Assembly (NCBI GenBank): GCA_965153355.1
Contig: OZ231126.1
Location: 49,290,001-49,354,000 of the forward strand
DNA: 64,000 nucleotides
Source of the DNA: Flaccisagitta enflata
Lineage: Eukaryota > Chaetognatha > Sagittoidea > Aphragmophora
Direction of reading: 5' to 3'
Part shown: positions 38,601 to 49,671 of the stretch, one piece after another
How the letters are laid out: the number at the start of each line of letters is the position of its first letter
Numbering within the stretch: the first letter of the stretch is position 1
The notes under the pieces: generated by a model
Database searches by the model: none
Told to the model about the DNA's origin: nothing
Seen by the model: the letters and a program-made list of their open reading frames with translations, nothing else
Made by a program: the position numbers and the translations under genes

Positions 38601-41600
38601 AGCTAGCTCTGTCGCGCCTCAGCCAAAGCCGCCTCCCAACTGCAAAAAAACGAGAAAAAACAAGGCAGGGAGGCAGCGAGATCTCCAGATTGCGAGCCAC
38701 TCGCCGCCGAGCAAGTAAGACCAAGGCATGGTTTACAGGCTATCACCATAGAAAAATAATTATCCGCCATTAGCTATAGAGATCCAGACAGTTGAAGAAA
38801 CAAATCTCCCATTAAATTAACTTGGTAGCTTTAGCATCAGCGACCAAAGCAAGGGAAAAGCATGGATCTTGGAAGTTCCCAGACCGACCAGAGGCAACCT
38901 GAGAGCATGGGGCTGATGGTGCCATCGCCTGACAGATTGTGTGTTAAGCACTGTCTGTGGCTGGGAAAAGAATCAGCTTCCCCCGATGTTTTAATAAAAA
39001 GGAACCCTTTAAGCTCGATTCTCAAGCGATGTGTGCTCGATTTATCACACCGAGTGTGTGAAACATTGAAGCAGTCGGGGTCCCCATATGCTGCTTTATG
39101 GCAAATAAACTGAAAGCTGGCCCAGTAGCTATGTGACAGCACATTAAGCCTGTTTACTATATATGCTAAGTGAACTGCTGCTAAGAAGATTAAATGAGCT
39201 GGGCAGCTAAGGCAGGCGCGGAAAGAAATAAATAAAACAGAGTTTCTGCCAGTGAGAGTCGGCCTTGATTATCGGGGATGGGTCAAAGCGCTGAACAAAG
39301 GCAAAAAATCTTGGAAGCAGCAGAGAAAAGAAAAGTGGCAAAAGACAAATCGAAGGCTATTATCAATAGAGACCTAATGGTTTATGTGTAATTCTGTTAT
39401 TTAAAATTGTCAAAAACAAAAAAAGAGAATATAACAGAGGGTGCACAGTGAGAGCAGATATTTCCGTCTGGAAAGCTGAAATACGTAGACATCAACACAG
39501 TCTGAGTCTGCGTTAGGCCACAAAGTATTGCAAAAGGAACCAGCAGTGCTCAAAAAACCAAGAACTCTCAATAAGAATATGGAAGAACTATTTTTGCGGA
39601 AAAGTAAAGCTATCATGAAAGAAAAGAAAAGCCATCATTTCTTGGACAAGATCAACTTCGATAATAAACAGAAAAGTTGCAGAAGTCTACCAGCAGGGGC
39701 CATGTGGAAAAGAAGAAGAGAAAAGAGCTGGAAGCATCATCACAGCACTCAGCAAATAAGCAAGCTCAAAAAAACAGAAAAACCCAAGAGATGATATGAA
39801 CAAATGAAACAAATGCAGCATCCTGCTGAGGGCTGGCACAGAAAAGAAGAATGTTAAAGCGGCTGGAGCAAATTAAAGCCCTGCAAGAAACAGGCGAATG
39901 GAAGTAAAATCAGAAAATGCAAATGTAACGAAAAATGAATGAGGCTAACTAAGGAACTCACTTAGTAAGCAGCAATGCTGCCAAACGAACAAAAAACAAA
40001 TACTCGATTTAGACAGGCTGCGGTGTGGGACAAACAGCCAAATATTAGAATACCAAAAGCTAATCAAACAGAAGAAGAAGAATAAAAATTACAACAAAGA
40101 AATGAAAAGAAAAGTAAAATTCTCGATAAAAAAGCCATCAAATCTGAAGCATATATGGGGCCCAGCTCTAAACAAGAAAATGAAAAAAATTAAAAATGAC
40201 CTACAAAAATATTCAGAAAAGACATGAAACAGAACAATTGGGAAGCACAGATAATGGCAGCATGTTATGGGATTAAACCTGAAAAGGAAGACATAAGCTG
40301 GTGCCCAAGGTGGGCACAGCCACTGCGCGAACCAGCACCACGGCAAAGTATCCACGCCCTAATGTAAGCATAGCTATAGGCATGGAAGAAGAAGGCTGCA
40401 AATGAGCGGATAGTGTCCTTGAAGATTAACATAAATTTACAAAGCTTCAATATTTATGCTTGCTATATGTCACGATGCTGCTCACTACATCTGGAAAACA
40501 TCAGAAAAATGACAGATTGAAAAGGCGTGCTGCCTCGCATCAGGTGGGGGCGGGGCTGCTCGATGGTGGTTACACAAGAGGCTCGAGGCGCCCAAAAATA
40601 CACAACCATGATAACGCAGATAAATAAGAAAAGAGCAATGCATGGTAAAAGACGTAAATGAAATACAGGCACTGTTGGAAGAAGATGCAGCTGAAGCTAA
40701 TATAATCAAAATTACAAGCTGCCTCACTGTGTGGGATCAGTATCAAGTACTGAAAAAGAGGCAGCGATGCGGGTGCGTAAAGTTACCCAGGCGACCAAAC
40801 TATCCAGAAAGAGCGCAGCCACACCATTCCTCAAAGAACTAACAGCAATGGAAAAATGTTTCCAATGAAGATGCTTTCTAATGAAGACCTGAATACAAGG
40901 AAGTCGTTATGCGAATCCGTATCGGATGAAAATCGATCGCAAATCGGATTAGCTGAGAGGCCAGGTCTGGGGCTGGGCCTCTGCCAGCGTCACGGCGCCC
41001 ACGGCGTGGCACAGCTCATCTTCAAAAGCCTATGCAGTGGCACAACGAAGTAAGCAAGTCAGTAACAACACTGTGGAAATATGTGGCAGGTGAAATATTT
41101 ATACAGTGATCAGAGCAATACTCTCACTGATATATTAGATCCAAAAGGTGAAAGTATGGAGTTAAAATTCTGAATAATTAATGAATATTATCAAGTGAAA
41201 CTGCGCTATAACACCATAAAGGCGACAAAAAACTAATGAAATCCTCCAGCATTACCTCACACAATACAAACATGATATTGTCATCACGATGACTAATGAC
41301 AGTCTTATGCACAGATCCTTTCACAATATTTAATAACTGAAGAAACACTTAAAATGAAGAAAGAACAAAGATGGCGTGAGTGAAGTGTTCATCTAGCAAA
41401 GCAGCAAGACATTCAAAGAAATACAAGAAAAGTTCAGTGTCCTGAGAGCAGGCGATCGCTATTACGCCAATCGTCTAAGCGAGCGGCAGCGCATTCGACT
41501 AATCCTGGCAGCAGTAATCGTCAGATCAAAAAGCGAGCAACGCGGCAGCAGTTCCAAGGCGATAATCCGATAAGCGCCGTGAACCTCGAAGCGGCGTGCG

Positions 41601-42761
41601 TGAAGTTGTCCCGCGGTTTCGCACCGGCGATCAGCCATGGTAAAATAACACACCACTCATAAAATTAACTTAGTAATCTAAGAATGAAAATGGCGATCTT
41701 AATCTAGGGTGACACCAGGAAAAGAAAGGACTGATAAGGAAGGCAAATGAATGACAGAAAATCATCAGCACATGATTCACACAAAACTAAGCTGAATCTA
41801 GAAATATCCGCTGCTGCCATATCAATGTTCAATCAAACGTAATCAAGCCATGAATCATCAATCACAGCAATGATGCATAGATATAGGACAATAATAAAAT
41901 GTTCCCGCAAAAAATCCCATTCAGATGACAAAATACATATTAAACTATTCAAGTTATCAAAATTTTGTCATGTCAGGAAGACATATTATTTAAACATGCC
42001 GTTATCAAGACATCAAGATTCACGACCTGTAATACTCAGCTGAGCACGGCTAGTTAAACTGCGAGATCAGCTATGATACGCAGGAAGTAAAATAATCATA
42101 TGAATTTAGCTCTGCGCAACCAAAAATGCTGTCACATTAAAAAATCACGCCAAAACAGCAGCTAACAGCGATGGCTTGCAACCTAGGGGTAAAAATGTGA
42201 AGCTAGCTATGAAAAATGACACAAAATCTGTCAGCACAAATCAAAAACTAATGCAGAAAAATGAAAACGCTGACCGAAATGGAAAAAGATCAAAGAACAC
42301 AAACGTAATAAAGAACGCAACGAAGGTAAAACGAACAATACAAAAAAGTAAACATCAAATCGTGATCAGGCAACACAGAAATGCTTTATCACAAACGTTA
42401 TCAGGCGCGACACCAGCATCGCATCGGGCAACAACTTTATCAGACCGGTGGCAGCATCGGAGCACAAGTAGCGGTGAGCTGAAATAGCCTTGAGTACAAA
42501 AATAGCATTGGAAAGAAGCGAGATTCAGTGAAGATGTGAACTAGCCGACTGTTCAGCGGAAACGAATAGAAAGCAAGACAACAGACCATTTATAAATAAA
42601 ATGAATCCATATCACACTCTTAATGTAACATCAGAGCAAGAGCACAAACGATACAGCAGCACCTCCGACAAATCACTGCACCACTGCTACAAAGGGTAAA
42701 CACAAATCACGAGTAAAAGTAAAGATCAATAAAACTGGAACCATAACAGAAAGGAGTGGGC
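35652..42761 (+). repeat. Degraded mirror copy of 25.8-35.6 kb, no genes
   Basis: Reverse complement of the left arm can be followed throughout, with dense small gaps and substitutions. Examples are ccttgaaccaac near 36,030, aaatataaatggcc near 36,585, catttcgttacaaatattata near 37,725, aagattaaatgagctgg near 39,186 and taatactcagctgagcac near 42,028. The copy is about 0.7 times the length of its partner all along. No left-arm ORF survives. Small open stretches here (for example at 37,465, 38,531, 39,528 and 42,176) are remnants. Confidence 0.85.
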
Positions 42762-42768
42762 AGACAAA

Positions 42769-43044
42769 GATAAAGACAAAGATAAGGACAATGGGTTAGT
42801 GGATTCCAGTGAACATGAGGATTTAGACACAACTAACAAAGCACCAGACCCAAAATTACCCAAAAGAAGGGGTAGAAAGCCAAATCCAGAAACCATAATA
42901 GTAAGAAACAATGAAACAGAGATGAAAGCAGACGAAGTTTTTCCAAGATTGGAAGAACCTCTAGAAGGCAAAGTATTAGTGCATAAAACAGATGGTGACA
43001 AAACTGTGGTGGGTCGACAGATATGCCACAGTACCGTTAGTTAA
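42769..43044 (+). pseudogene. C-terminal fragment of the charged polyprotein segment
   Basis: Matches the end of the left-arm 534-codon ORF (EHEDLD, RGRKPNPE, KVLVHKTDGD), with gene sequence cut at the degraded boundary. In this copy the HKTDGD segment is followed by an altered duplicate of the gag start and a stop, not by intact gag. Confidence 0.75.
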
Positions 43045-44311
43045 TGAAAGCCGGCGAGACAATCAATTTCAAAACTCCAAAAGGAAAGGATGAGATTCTA
43101 CAAAAAAAATGACGAAAATGGCCACCATTGATTTTGGGGCAAGAGTGTATCCCAACATGACATATTCTGCCCAAAAAATGGTATTTTCATCAATTTTGGG
43201 CAAAAAAATGCCAAATAACAGTCCTACCGATTGTTGTGAGTTTAGGTCCCTGACACCATCAACTTCAATTGCTTATAGCTTCTAAACAAAAAAGGTTGGA
43301 AAAACGCGGTTGGCAGCATTTGAGGGAGAAACTGAAAAATCCTTTCAGGTAGCACAAATTTGACTAAATTGGTTCATAAACAGCGGTACAGTGTATCTCA
43401 AAGTACAGCAAATAGCAAATTCTATTTTTTAAGCTCTTTCACAGCCATAACTTTGATTGCTTATAGCTTCTAAACGAAAAAAGTTGGAAAACCGCGGTTG
43501 GCGGCATTTGAAAGAGCTGAAAAAATCCTTTCAGAACAGTCCAATTTGGTTAATAAACAGCGGTACAGTGATCTCTCAAAGTACAGTGAATTTTGAATAT
43601 TCAGTTCTCTCACCACCATCAACATTGATTGCTTATAGCTTCTATACAAAAAAGTTTGAAAAACGCGGTTGGCAGCATTTGAAGGAGATGGAAAAATCCT
43701 TTCAGAATAGCATGAATTTTGTCCAAATTGATTGATAAACAGCCGTACAGTGATCTCTCAAAGTACAGCTTTTTTTTTTCTTTCGCCACCAACAACTTTG
43801 ATTGCTTATGGCTTCTGAGCTAAACAAGTGACGCGAGGTCACAATATTGTTGCGGACGGATGGGCAGGGGCATCCATCCCCCTTACCCCAATCCCACACC
43901 CACCCTCCAACACACTCAGACACAAACAATTCCAATTGCAGCATCATGAATATGCGTTTTTGGGCAGCGGCCAGAGGACCTATGCTTTCACATATGCAGA
44001 AATTTCTCCTCCTCCTTCTTCTTCTCCTTCTCTGTACCCACCCCCCTACCCCCTTGAGGTCCAAATCCTAGCCTTGAGGCTCAAATTGAAGCCTCAAGGC
44101 TCAAATCCTAGCCTCAAGGCTCAAATCCCAGTTCTGAAGCTCAAATCCCAGCCAAAAAAGTGATTGATGGACATTATTTTTGTCAGAATTGATTGGATAT
44201 TTGCAATTGGTCAGATCCCTCTGAAGAAGTCTCTATTTTAAGTCGCGGACTTGTACCACCATTTATGACCGATTTTGATAAAATCCATGCTACTCTAAAA
44301 AAATATTTTAA

Positions 44312-44507
44312 GTCGCATGCTACGTGACTCCACCCCGCTTTGTTGGTCCGTCCGTCGGTCCGTCGGTCCATCTATCCGTTGGTCCATCACAATTTACTTT
44401 TTTGGGGTTCTTGTGGTCTTTGGCCTCACTGCTCCTGCCCAAGCGATCAAGTGACCTCAAATACAGCTCCCGCAAGCGAGGGAGGTAGCCGTGTATCCGG
44501 CCTTGTT
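44312..44507 (-). repeat. Family A two-hairpin repeat inside the foldback, right copy
   Basis: Reverse complement of 24046-24242, from gtcgcatgctacgtgac to gccgtgtatccggccttgtt. The two appear identical, as expected for the inverted duplication. Confidence 0.8.
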
Positions 44508-44689
44508 TCAGCTCTTTCAAGTGCCGCCAACTGCGATCTTGTAACTTTTTAGTTGCGGACACACAAGAGGCTTTGTCCGTCCGTTGGTCCATCGGTCTGT
44601 TGGTCACGCTCGAGTTGTCACGCTTGAGTTTAAAAATGAATAGTAGCGAAAGCGTTAGATGGTTAGCGGTACCCGGAGGCTGGAATTTG

Positions 44690-45110
44690 ATCCTGTAGGC
44701 TGGGATTTGAGCCTGGAGGCTGGAATTTGAGCCTGGAGGCTGGGATTTGAGCTTTGAGGCTGGGATTTGAGCTTCATGGTTGGGATTTTGGCTTCAATGC
44801 TGGGATTTGAGCTTTGAGGCTGGGATTTGAGCCTCGAGACTATGATTCAGGCCTTGGGACTAGGATTTGGGCCTCGTCGAGACTAGGATTCAGGCCTCAA
44901 GACTAGGATTTGGGCCTCAAGACTAGGATTACAGCTTCCTGGCTGGGATTTGAGCCTTGATGGTGGGAATGGGGCTTAGAGGCTGGGATTTAAGCTGGGG
45001 CTGGGATTTGAAGGCTTCAGGCTGGGATTTTGAGCTTGTGAGGGCTGGGATTTGAGCTTGAGGCTTGGATTTGAGCCTCAAGGCTAGGATTTGGACTTCA
45101 AGGGGGGGTG
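44690..45110 (+). repeat. About 20-bp minisatellite (ggctgggatttgagcctnga)
   Basis: Mirror of 23,455-23,890, with small length differences between the copies (for example an extra cgtcgagactag segment and a longer 3' part), showing repeat turnover since the duplication. Confidence 0.85.
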
Positions 45111-46422
45111 GGTACAGAGAAGGAGAAGAAGAAGGAGGAGAAATTTCTGCATATGTGAAAGCAATTGTGCAATTGTGCTGCAAGTGGAATTGTTTGTGTC
45201 TGAGTGTGTTGGAGGGTGGTTGGGGGTGGGATTGGGGTAAGGCTGGGGGATGGATGCCCCTGCCCATCCGTCCGCAACAATATTGTGACCACGCGTCACT
45301 TGTCTAGCTCAGAAGCCATAAGCAATCAAAGTTGTTGGTGGCGAAAGAAAAAAAAAAAGCTGTACTTTGAGAGATCACTGTACAGCTGTTTATCAAGCAA
45401 TTTGGACAAAATTCATGCTATTCTAAAAGGATTTTCCATCTCTTTCAAATGCTGCCAACCGCGTTTTTCTAACTTTTTTTGTATAGAAGCTATAAGCAAT
45501 CAGAGTTGATGGTGGTGAGAGAACTGTATATTCAAAATTCACTGTACTTTGAGAGATCACTGTACCGCTGTTTATTGACCAATTTGGACAAAATTTGTGC
45601 TGTTCTAACTGAAAGGATTTTTTCAGCTCTTTCAAATGCCGCCAACCGCGGTTTTCCAACTTTTTTCGTTTAGAAGCTATAAGCAATCAAAGTTGATGGT
45701 TGTGAAACAGCTTAAAAAATAGAATTTGCTGTACTTTGAGAGATCACTGTACCGCTGTTTATGAAACAATTTAGACAAAATTTGTGCCGTTTGGAAAGGA
45801 TTTTTTCAGCTCTTTCAAATGCCGCCAACCGCGTTTTTCCAACCTTTTTTGTTAAGAAGCTATAAGCAATTGAAGTTGATGGTGTCAGGGACCTTAACTC
45901 ACAACAATCGGTAGGACTGTTATTTGGCATTTTTTTGCCCAAAATTGATGAAAATACCATTTTTTGGGCAGAATATGTCATGTTAGGATACATTCTTGCC
46001 CCAAAATCAATGGTGGCCATTTTCGTCATTTTTTGAGACCACCTCCATTAGGCCCTGCAATTTGTCCAATTTGGTGCCGCTGCCGTACCCTCATGAGGCA
46101 TCCCTCCCACCCACCCACATGGTCACCTCCATACGTGTTTTTTCTATCCAACAAGCCCAAAAAATGTGCTTAATGTTGAAATTAAGAAGGAAATTTGAAT
46201 TTTTTAAGTATGAGGGTGGTAATTCAATTTTGCTCATTTTGAGGCTGAATATGTCAACTTTGTTGAGTTTTTGTAGTCTCTGGGCAACTCCCCTAAGCCT
46301 TCTGAGGCTTTTTTCCCATTGTACACACGTAATACCGCCCCCAAACTTCCGAGTGGCATGATCAAAGCAAAATCGGCATTTTTTGTACACCTCATGGTGA
46401 CATCTGTGGTGGGTCAACAGAT

Positions 46423-47739
46423 ATGCCACAATACCGTTATTTAATGAAAGCTGGTGAGAAAATCAATTTCAAAACTCCAAAAGGAAAAGATGAGATTCTA
46501 CACTTCAAAAAGATGATAAGAGAATTCATCCACACTATGAAATTAGCAGGCAATGACAAGATCAGAATGTATACAATCATAGCAGTCTTCAACACCATGG
46601 CAGAGGGCTACAACCATACACTCGAAGGCATGCTAAAACTCACTTGCACATTTCGCTCATTCCGGCACTTCAGTGAAATCTTCATCACCACACAGTGGCC
46701 TAATATTTACCAACATACCTTGTTGGTGGCCCGGTGGCTCTGTCAACTCCCGTCCGACTCGATAGAGACATACTATGAGAAACATGTTGCAGTCCATTCC
46801 GAATTGGACAGACCGATCGACGAGTCCGTCGAAGCTTTCGTAGATGGTATCCACAGCGATGAACTGAGAGAAAAAGTAAGATACCATGATTACGGCGAAG
46901 AAAGATCACTTGCAGACGTAAGAGAATATGCGAGCAAAATGGCTCAAAATCTGAAAATGGAAGCAGCAAGAAGAAAAGAAATTGCAAGTAGAGGCCGTGG
47001 CAACCAGCAATTTAACAACAACAACAACAGACGGGGCTTTGGAAGATACAACAGAAATAACTTCCAGAGCAGATCAATGAATAACGCAAGAAATAACGGA
47101 TCATTCGGTAGAGGTCAATCGGGAAATTTCCGAGGCCGCACAAGAGGCAGAGGCCGGATATTTAGAGGCCAAGGCCAAAGGTCTGTAGCCTCGGCCGACA
47201 GGACTCAATGCGGCAGATCGAGATCAATGAGCCGAAACAGAACATCCAGCTATGGATCAAAAAGATTCTCGAGATCAAGAAGTGGATCTAGGGCAGGGTC
47301 ACGGTCAAGCTCAAGATTCAGCTCGAGATCACGGGGTAGCTCGAGATCGAGACCCAGCTCTGGATCACGCTACTCATCTAGATCAAGAAGCAACTCAAGC
47401 CACAGATCAGGAAAAACAGTGAGATTCCAAAACAGAGGTCGTGGCAGAGGCAGAGGAGGTGCCGCTGTGAATAATGGCAGATCAAATGGAAATTACAGCC
47501 CATCTAAAGAGGAATCAACAAGAAAGAAAATGAAAGAATTTGGGCTCAATGGTTGCACAGGTTGCCTTTCCAGAGAGCACGTCTTTGACAGATTTAAATC
47601 GTGCGACAGGTCATGTCCGTTCTGTGAGAAAGAGTTTGATGAAAATGAAAATAGGCACTATGCATTCAACTGTAACAAGCGCCCGGAAGAGAGGCGAGAA
47701 TGCTTGCAAATTCTCAGCGAGCATGCTAGCAAAAGATGA
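46423..47739 (+). CDS. Gag protein with SR and RGG tracts and a zinc-binding C-terminus
   Basis: 438 codons from ATG 46423, although the upstream frame (HGDICGGSTD) is open and the original start lay beyond the foldback. Residues 1-190 are helical and capsid-like, including a MKLAGNDKIRMY and FRSFRHF type region. Residues 190-270 are Asn/Gly/Arg-rich with RGR repeats. Residues 275-345 are a Ser-Arg tract like those of splicing factors. Residues 385-425 hold a Cys/His cluster: CTGC, CDRSC, and CPFC followed by Hx4C, which could bind zinc and the RNA genome. The frame ends at TGA, and protease follows in the same frame. Intact here; the left copy is frameshifted. Confidence 0.8.
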   Translation: MPQYRYLMKAGEKINFKTPKGKDEILHFKKMIREFIHTMKLAGNDKIRMYTIIAVFNTMAEGYNHTLEGMLKLTCTFRSFRHFSEIFITTQWPNIYQHTLLVARWLCQLPSDSIETYYEKHVAVHSELDRPIDESVEAFVDGIHSDELREKVRYHDYGEERSLADVREYASKMAQNLKMEAARRKEIASRGRGNQQFNNNNNRRGFGRYNRNNFQSRSMNNARNNGSFGRGQSGNFRGRTRGRGRIFRGQGQRSVASADRTQCGRSRSMSRNRTSSYGSKRFSRSRSGSRAGSRSSSRFSSRSRGSSRSRPSSGSRYSSRSRSNSSHRSGKTVRFQNRGRGRGRGGAAVNNGRSNGNYSPSKEESTRKKMKEFGLNGCTGCLSREHVFDRFKSCDRSCPFCEKEFDENENRHYAFNCNKRPEERRECLQILSEHASKR

Positions 47740-47743
47740 CTAG
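47737..47743 (+). promoter_or_regulatory. Leaky stop context TGACTAG between gag and protease
   Basis: The gag stop is TGA followed at once by CTAG, in frame with the protease. UGA-CUA(G) is an established readthrough context in alphaviruses and in several animal mRNAs. The same bases occur in the left copy (20792-20786, minus strand). Confidence 0.7.
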
Positions 47744-49671
47744 CTGCAAGCAAAGATTCAGGACAGATCAAAAAGAAAACAGAAACGGACACGAAACGGA
47801 AAACGGTAACAATCAATACAATAGATGATTTATCAGGGAAATATTATGTGAGTGGATATGTGGAAGGAAGAATACTATGTGCTTTCATTGATACAGCGGC
47901 AGACTTAAGCCTTATCTCACACTCATGGAAAAGATATGGTAAAACCACCAATCTAAGAAAGAATATCAAAATAAGATCATTTGATGGCAAATCAAAACAG
48001 ATTTTAAGAAAGACTGTATCATTGAAAATTAATTTTGGTAACGTTGCAGTGAACTTGAAATTCTACCTATGCAAAACTAAGGCACCTATAATAGGCGTAG
48101 ACCTATTAAGGGACCCAAAATTGAATTTATCAATTAATACCAAAAATGAAAAATTCTATATTGATCAAAGATCAATGAAAACTGCAAACAATGAAATCAC
48201 ATCAGATGAGTTCTTGCATAACAGAATTGACCAAGCAAAAACTAACAATGAAATCCGCAGAGATAACACACGGATAAATTGGATAAGGTCAAAGCAAGAT
48301 TGCATATTGAAACCAAACAGCACAACAGACATCATAAGCAAATGTGATCAGAAACCAACAAAACATGAAAAGCAATCATTGTTATCACTATACGACAATG
48401 ACAACGATGACATATACATTCCATCGATGATAGTGTGGTCACCAGAAAAAGAAATTGTTATAACAATCGAGAACAAAACAGACCAAAAGCTGTTAATGAA
48501 AAATGGTACACCACTTGGTGAATTGAAACCATGTACTGACACCATAAATCACAGATCGGTCATGGCATTTGATTATCATGACATACAAGAAGCATTCAAA
48601 CAAATAAGAAATGAAAAGGCCGAAATAAATAATGCTTCTAAAGTTGAAAAAGGCGCCAAATCAAAAACATACTACGTGAATGAGTGCACTATCAAATCAC
48701 TAGTCGACAAACATTCATACACAAAAAGAGTGCATTCAGAAAATAATCCTACCTGTAGGTTAATGAATAGCGCAGCGATTGAAGTCGGCAGCCAAAGTAG
48801 CGCCGAAAAAGCCAAAGGAGGTAGGATTGACGCCTCCGGCTCCAATGAGTCCCACGCGCTTAAAGCGTTTCGGGCGTGCGACCGCGTGGAAGACCAAATA
48901 ATCGAGAATACCGCGCACAAATATTCACTAAGAAGTGAACGCGGAGATGAAAATATTCCAATCGCAGGTACCGAACAATCAGGCATGCCTGTAAATAAGA
49001 AAATTCCGGATAAAGTCAATCAATACAGTGATCATCGCCTATCAGGGGGCGAACTTGCAAGCAATGTTGTCAAAAATGACAACGACAGGCGCCGCCGGGG
49101 TCGACCTGAAAGGCTGAAGAAAGGACGTCCACCAGATATATCTATATATAAAAATGCTTCCGAAGGTCAAACAGACGGTCTAGTAGCCCGCGAAGAACCT
49201 ATAAAGGAAAGCATTAGTGAATACAGTAAAAACCTCGAGGAACAGGAACGCAATGATCAAAATACCCAAATACCACCTGCGTTACCTGCAGATGAAGAAC
49301 CGATGAGATTATCAGAATTAATCGGAATGAATAAAGTGCCATCTGAAACACTTACCAAATGTTACAAAGATGGCATTACCATAGATCTTGATCTAAATGT
49401 GAACGAACCTGACATTGATATAGATGAATCACCAATCAATGTCGATTATGAAAGAACAAGAGGTCAAGATTTCAAATACTGGCCAAACAAACATGAATAT
49501 TTGAAACAATTTGACCTAACGTCAGTTGAAGGCAAGGATAGGGAAAAACTGATCAAGATTTTACTAGATTTCAATCACATTTTCTTCAATGAGGACAGAC
49601 CTGACCAATTCTTTAAAGGCGTGGAGATGAAGCCAATAAAAATCAAATTGAAAGAAGACGCTCCTCCATAA
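47740..49671 (+). CDS. Retropepsin-like protease and linker region of Pol
   Basis: Open frame directly after the gag TGA, with no ATG required. An ATG-like start is not needed if made by readthrough. The first good residues are LAASKDSGQ. The protease motif AFIDTAADLSLI lies near 47,880, and IIGVDLL near 48,090 fits the flap-side hydrophobic-hydrophobic-G pattern. The rest (48,150-49,450) is a long charged linker with a basic RRRGRPERLKKGRPP patch near 49,090. A WPNKHEYLKQFDLTSVEG segment precedes RT. It ends at TAA 49669-49671, in the same frame as RT, so the stop interrupts one Pol frame. Confidence 0.8.
   Translation, partial: LAASKDSGQIKKKTETDTKRKTVTINTIDDLSGKYYVSGYVEGRILCAFIDTAADLSLISHSWKRYGKTTNLRKNIKIRSFDGKSKQILRKTVSLKINFGNVAVNLKFYLCKTKAPIIGVDLLRDPKLNLSINTKNEKFYIDQRSMKTANNEITSDEFLHNRIDQAKTNNEIRRDNTRINWIRSKQDCILKPNSTTDIISKCDQKPTKHEKQSLLSLYDNDNDDIYIPSMIVWSPEKEIVITIENKTDQKLLMKNGTPLGELKPCTDTINHRSVMAFDYHDIQEAFKQIRNEKAEINNASKVEKGAKSKTYYVNECTIKSLVDKHSYTKRVHSENNPTCRLMNSAAIEVGSQSSAEKAKGGRIDASGSNESHALKAFRACDRVEDQIIENTAHKYSLRSERGDENIPIAGTEQSGMPVNKKIPDKVNQYSDHRLSGGELASNVVKNDNDRRRRGRPERLKKGRPPDISIYKNASEGQTDGLVAREEPIKESISEYSKNLEEQERNDQNTQIPPALPADEEPMRLSELIGMNKVPSETLTKCYKDGITIDLDLNVNEPDIDIDESPINVDYERTRGQDFKYWPNKHEYLKQFDLTSVEGKDREKLIKILLDFNHIFFNEDRPDQFFKGVEMKPIKIKLKEDAPP

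Larger units (their letters stand above)
43103..46130. mobile_element. Foldback element inserted in gag, right copy
   Basis: Counterpart of 22,407-25,534. The lower arm begins near 43,103 (tgacgaaaatggccaccatt) and its mirror ends near 46,035. The upper arm extends further, to ggtcacctcc at 46,130, so one arm tip is lost here. It is flanked by an approximately 110-bp direct duplication of gag sequence (42,992-43,102 and 46,394-46,501), longer than the 34 bp in the left copy. The 252-bp tail lies at about 46,131-46,393. Confidence 0.75.

Noticed and set aside
37465-42487. Short ORFs in the middle of the right arm
   Set aside because: The stretch is a degraded mirror copy of the left arm. These frames do not correspond to the left-arm proteins and have no motifs.
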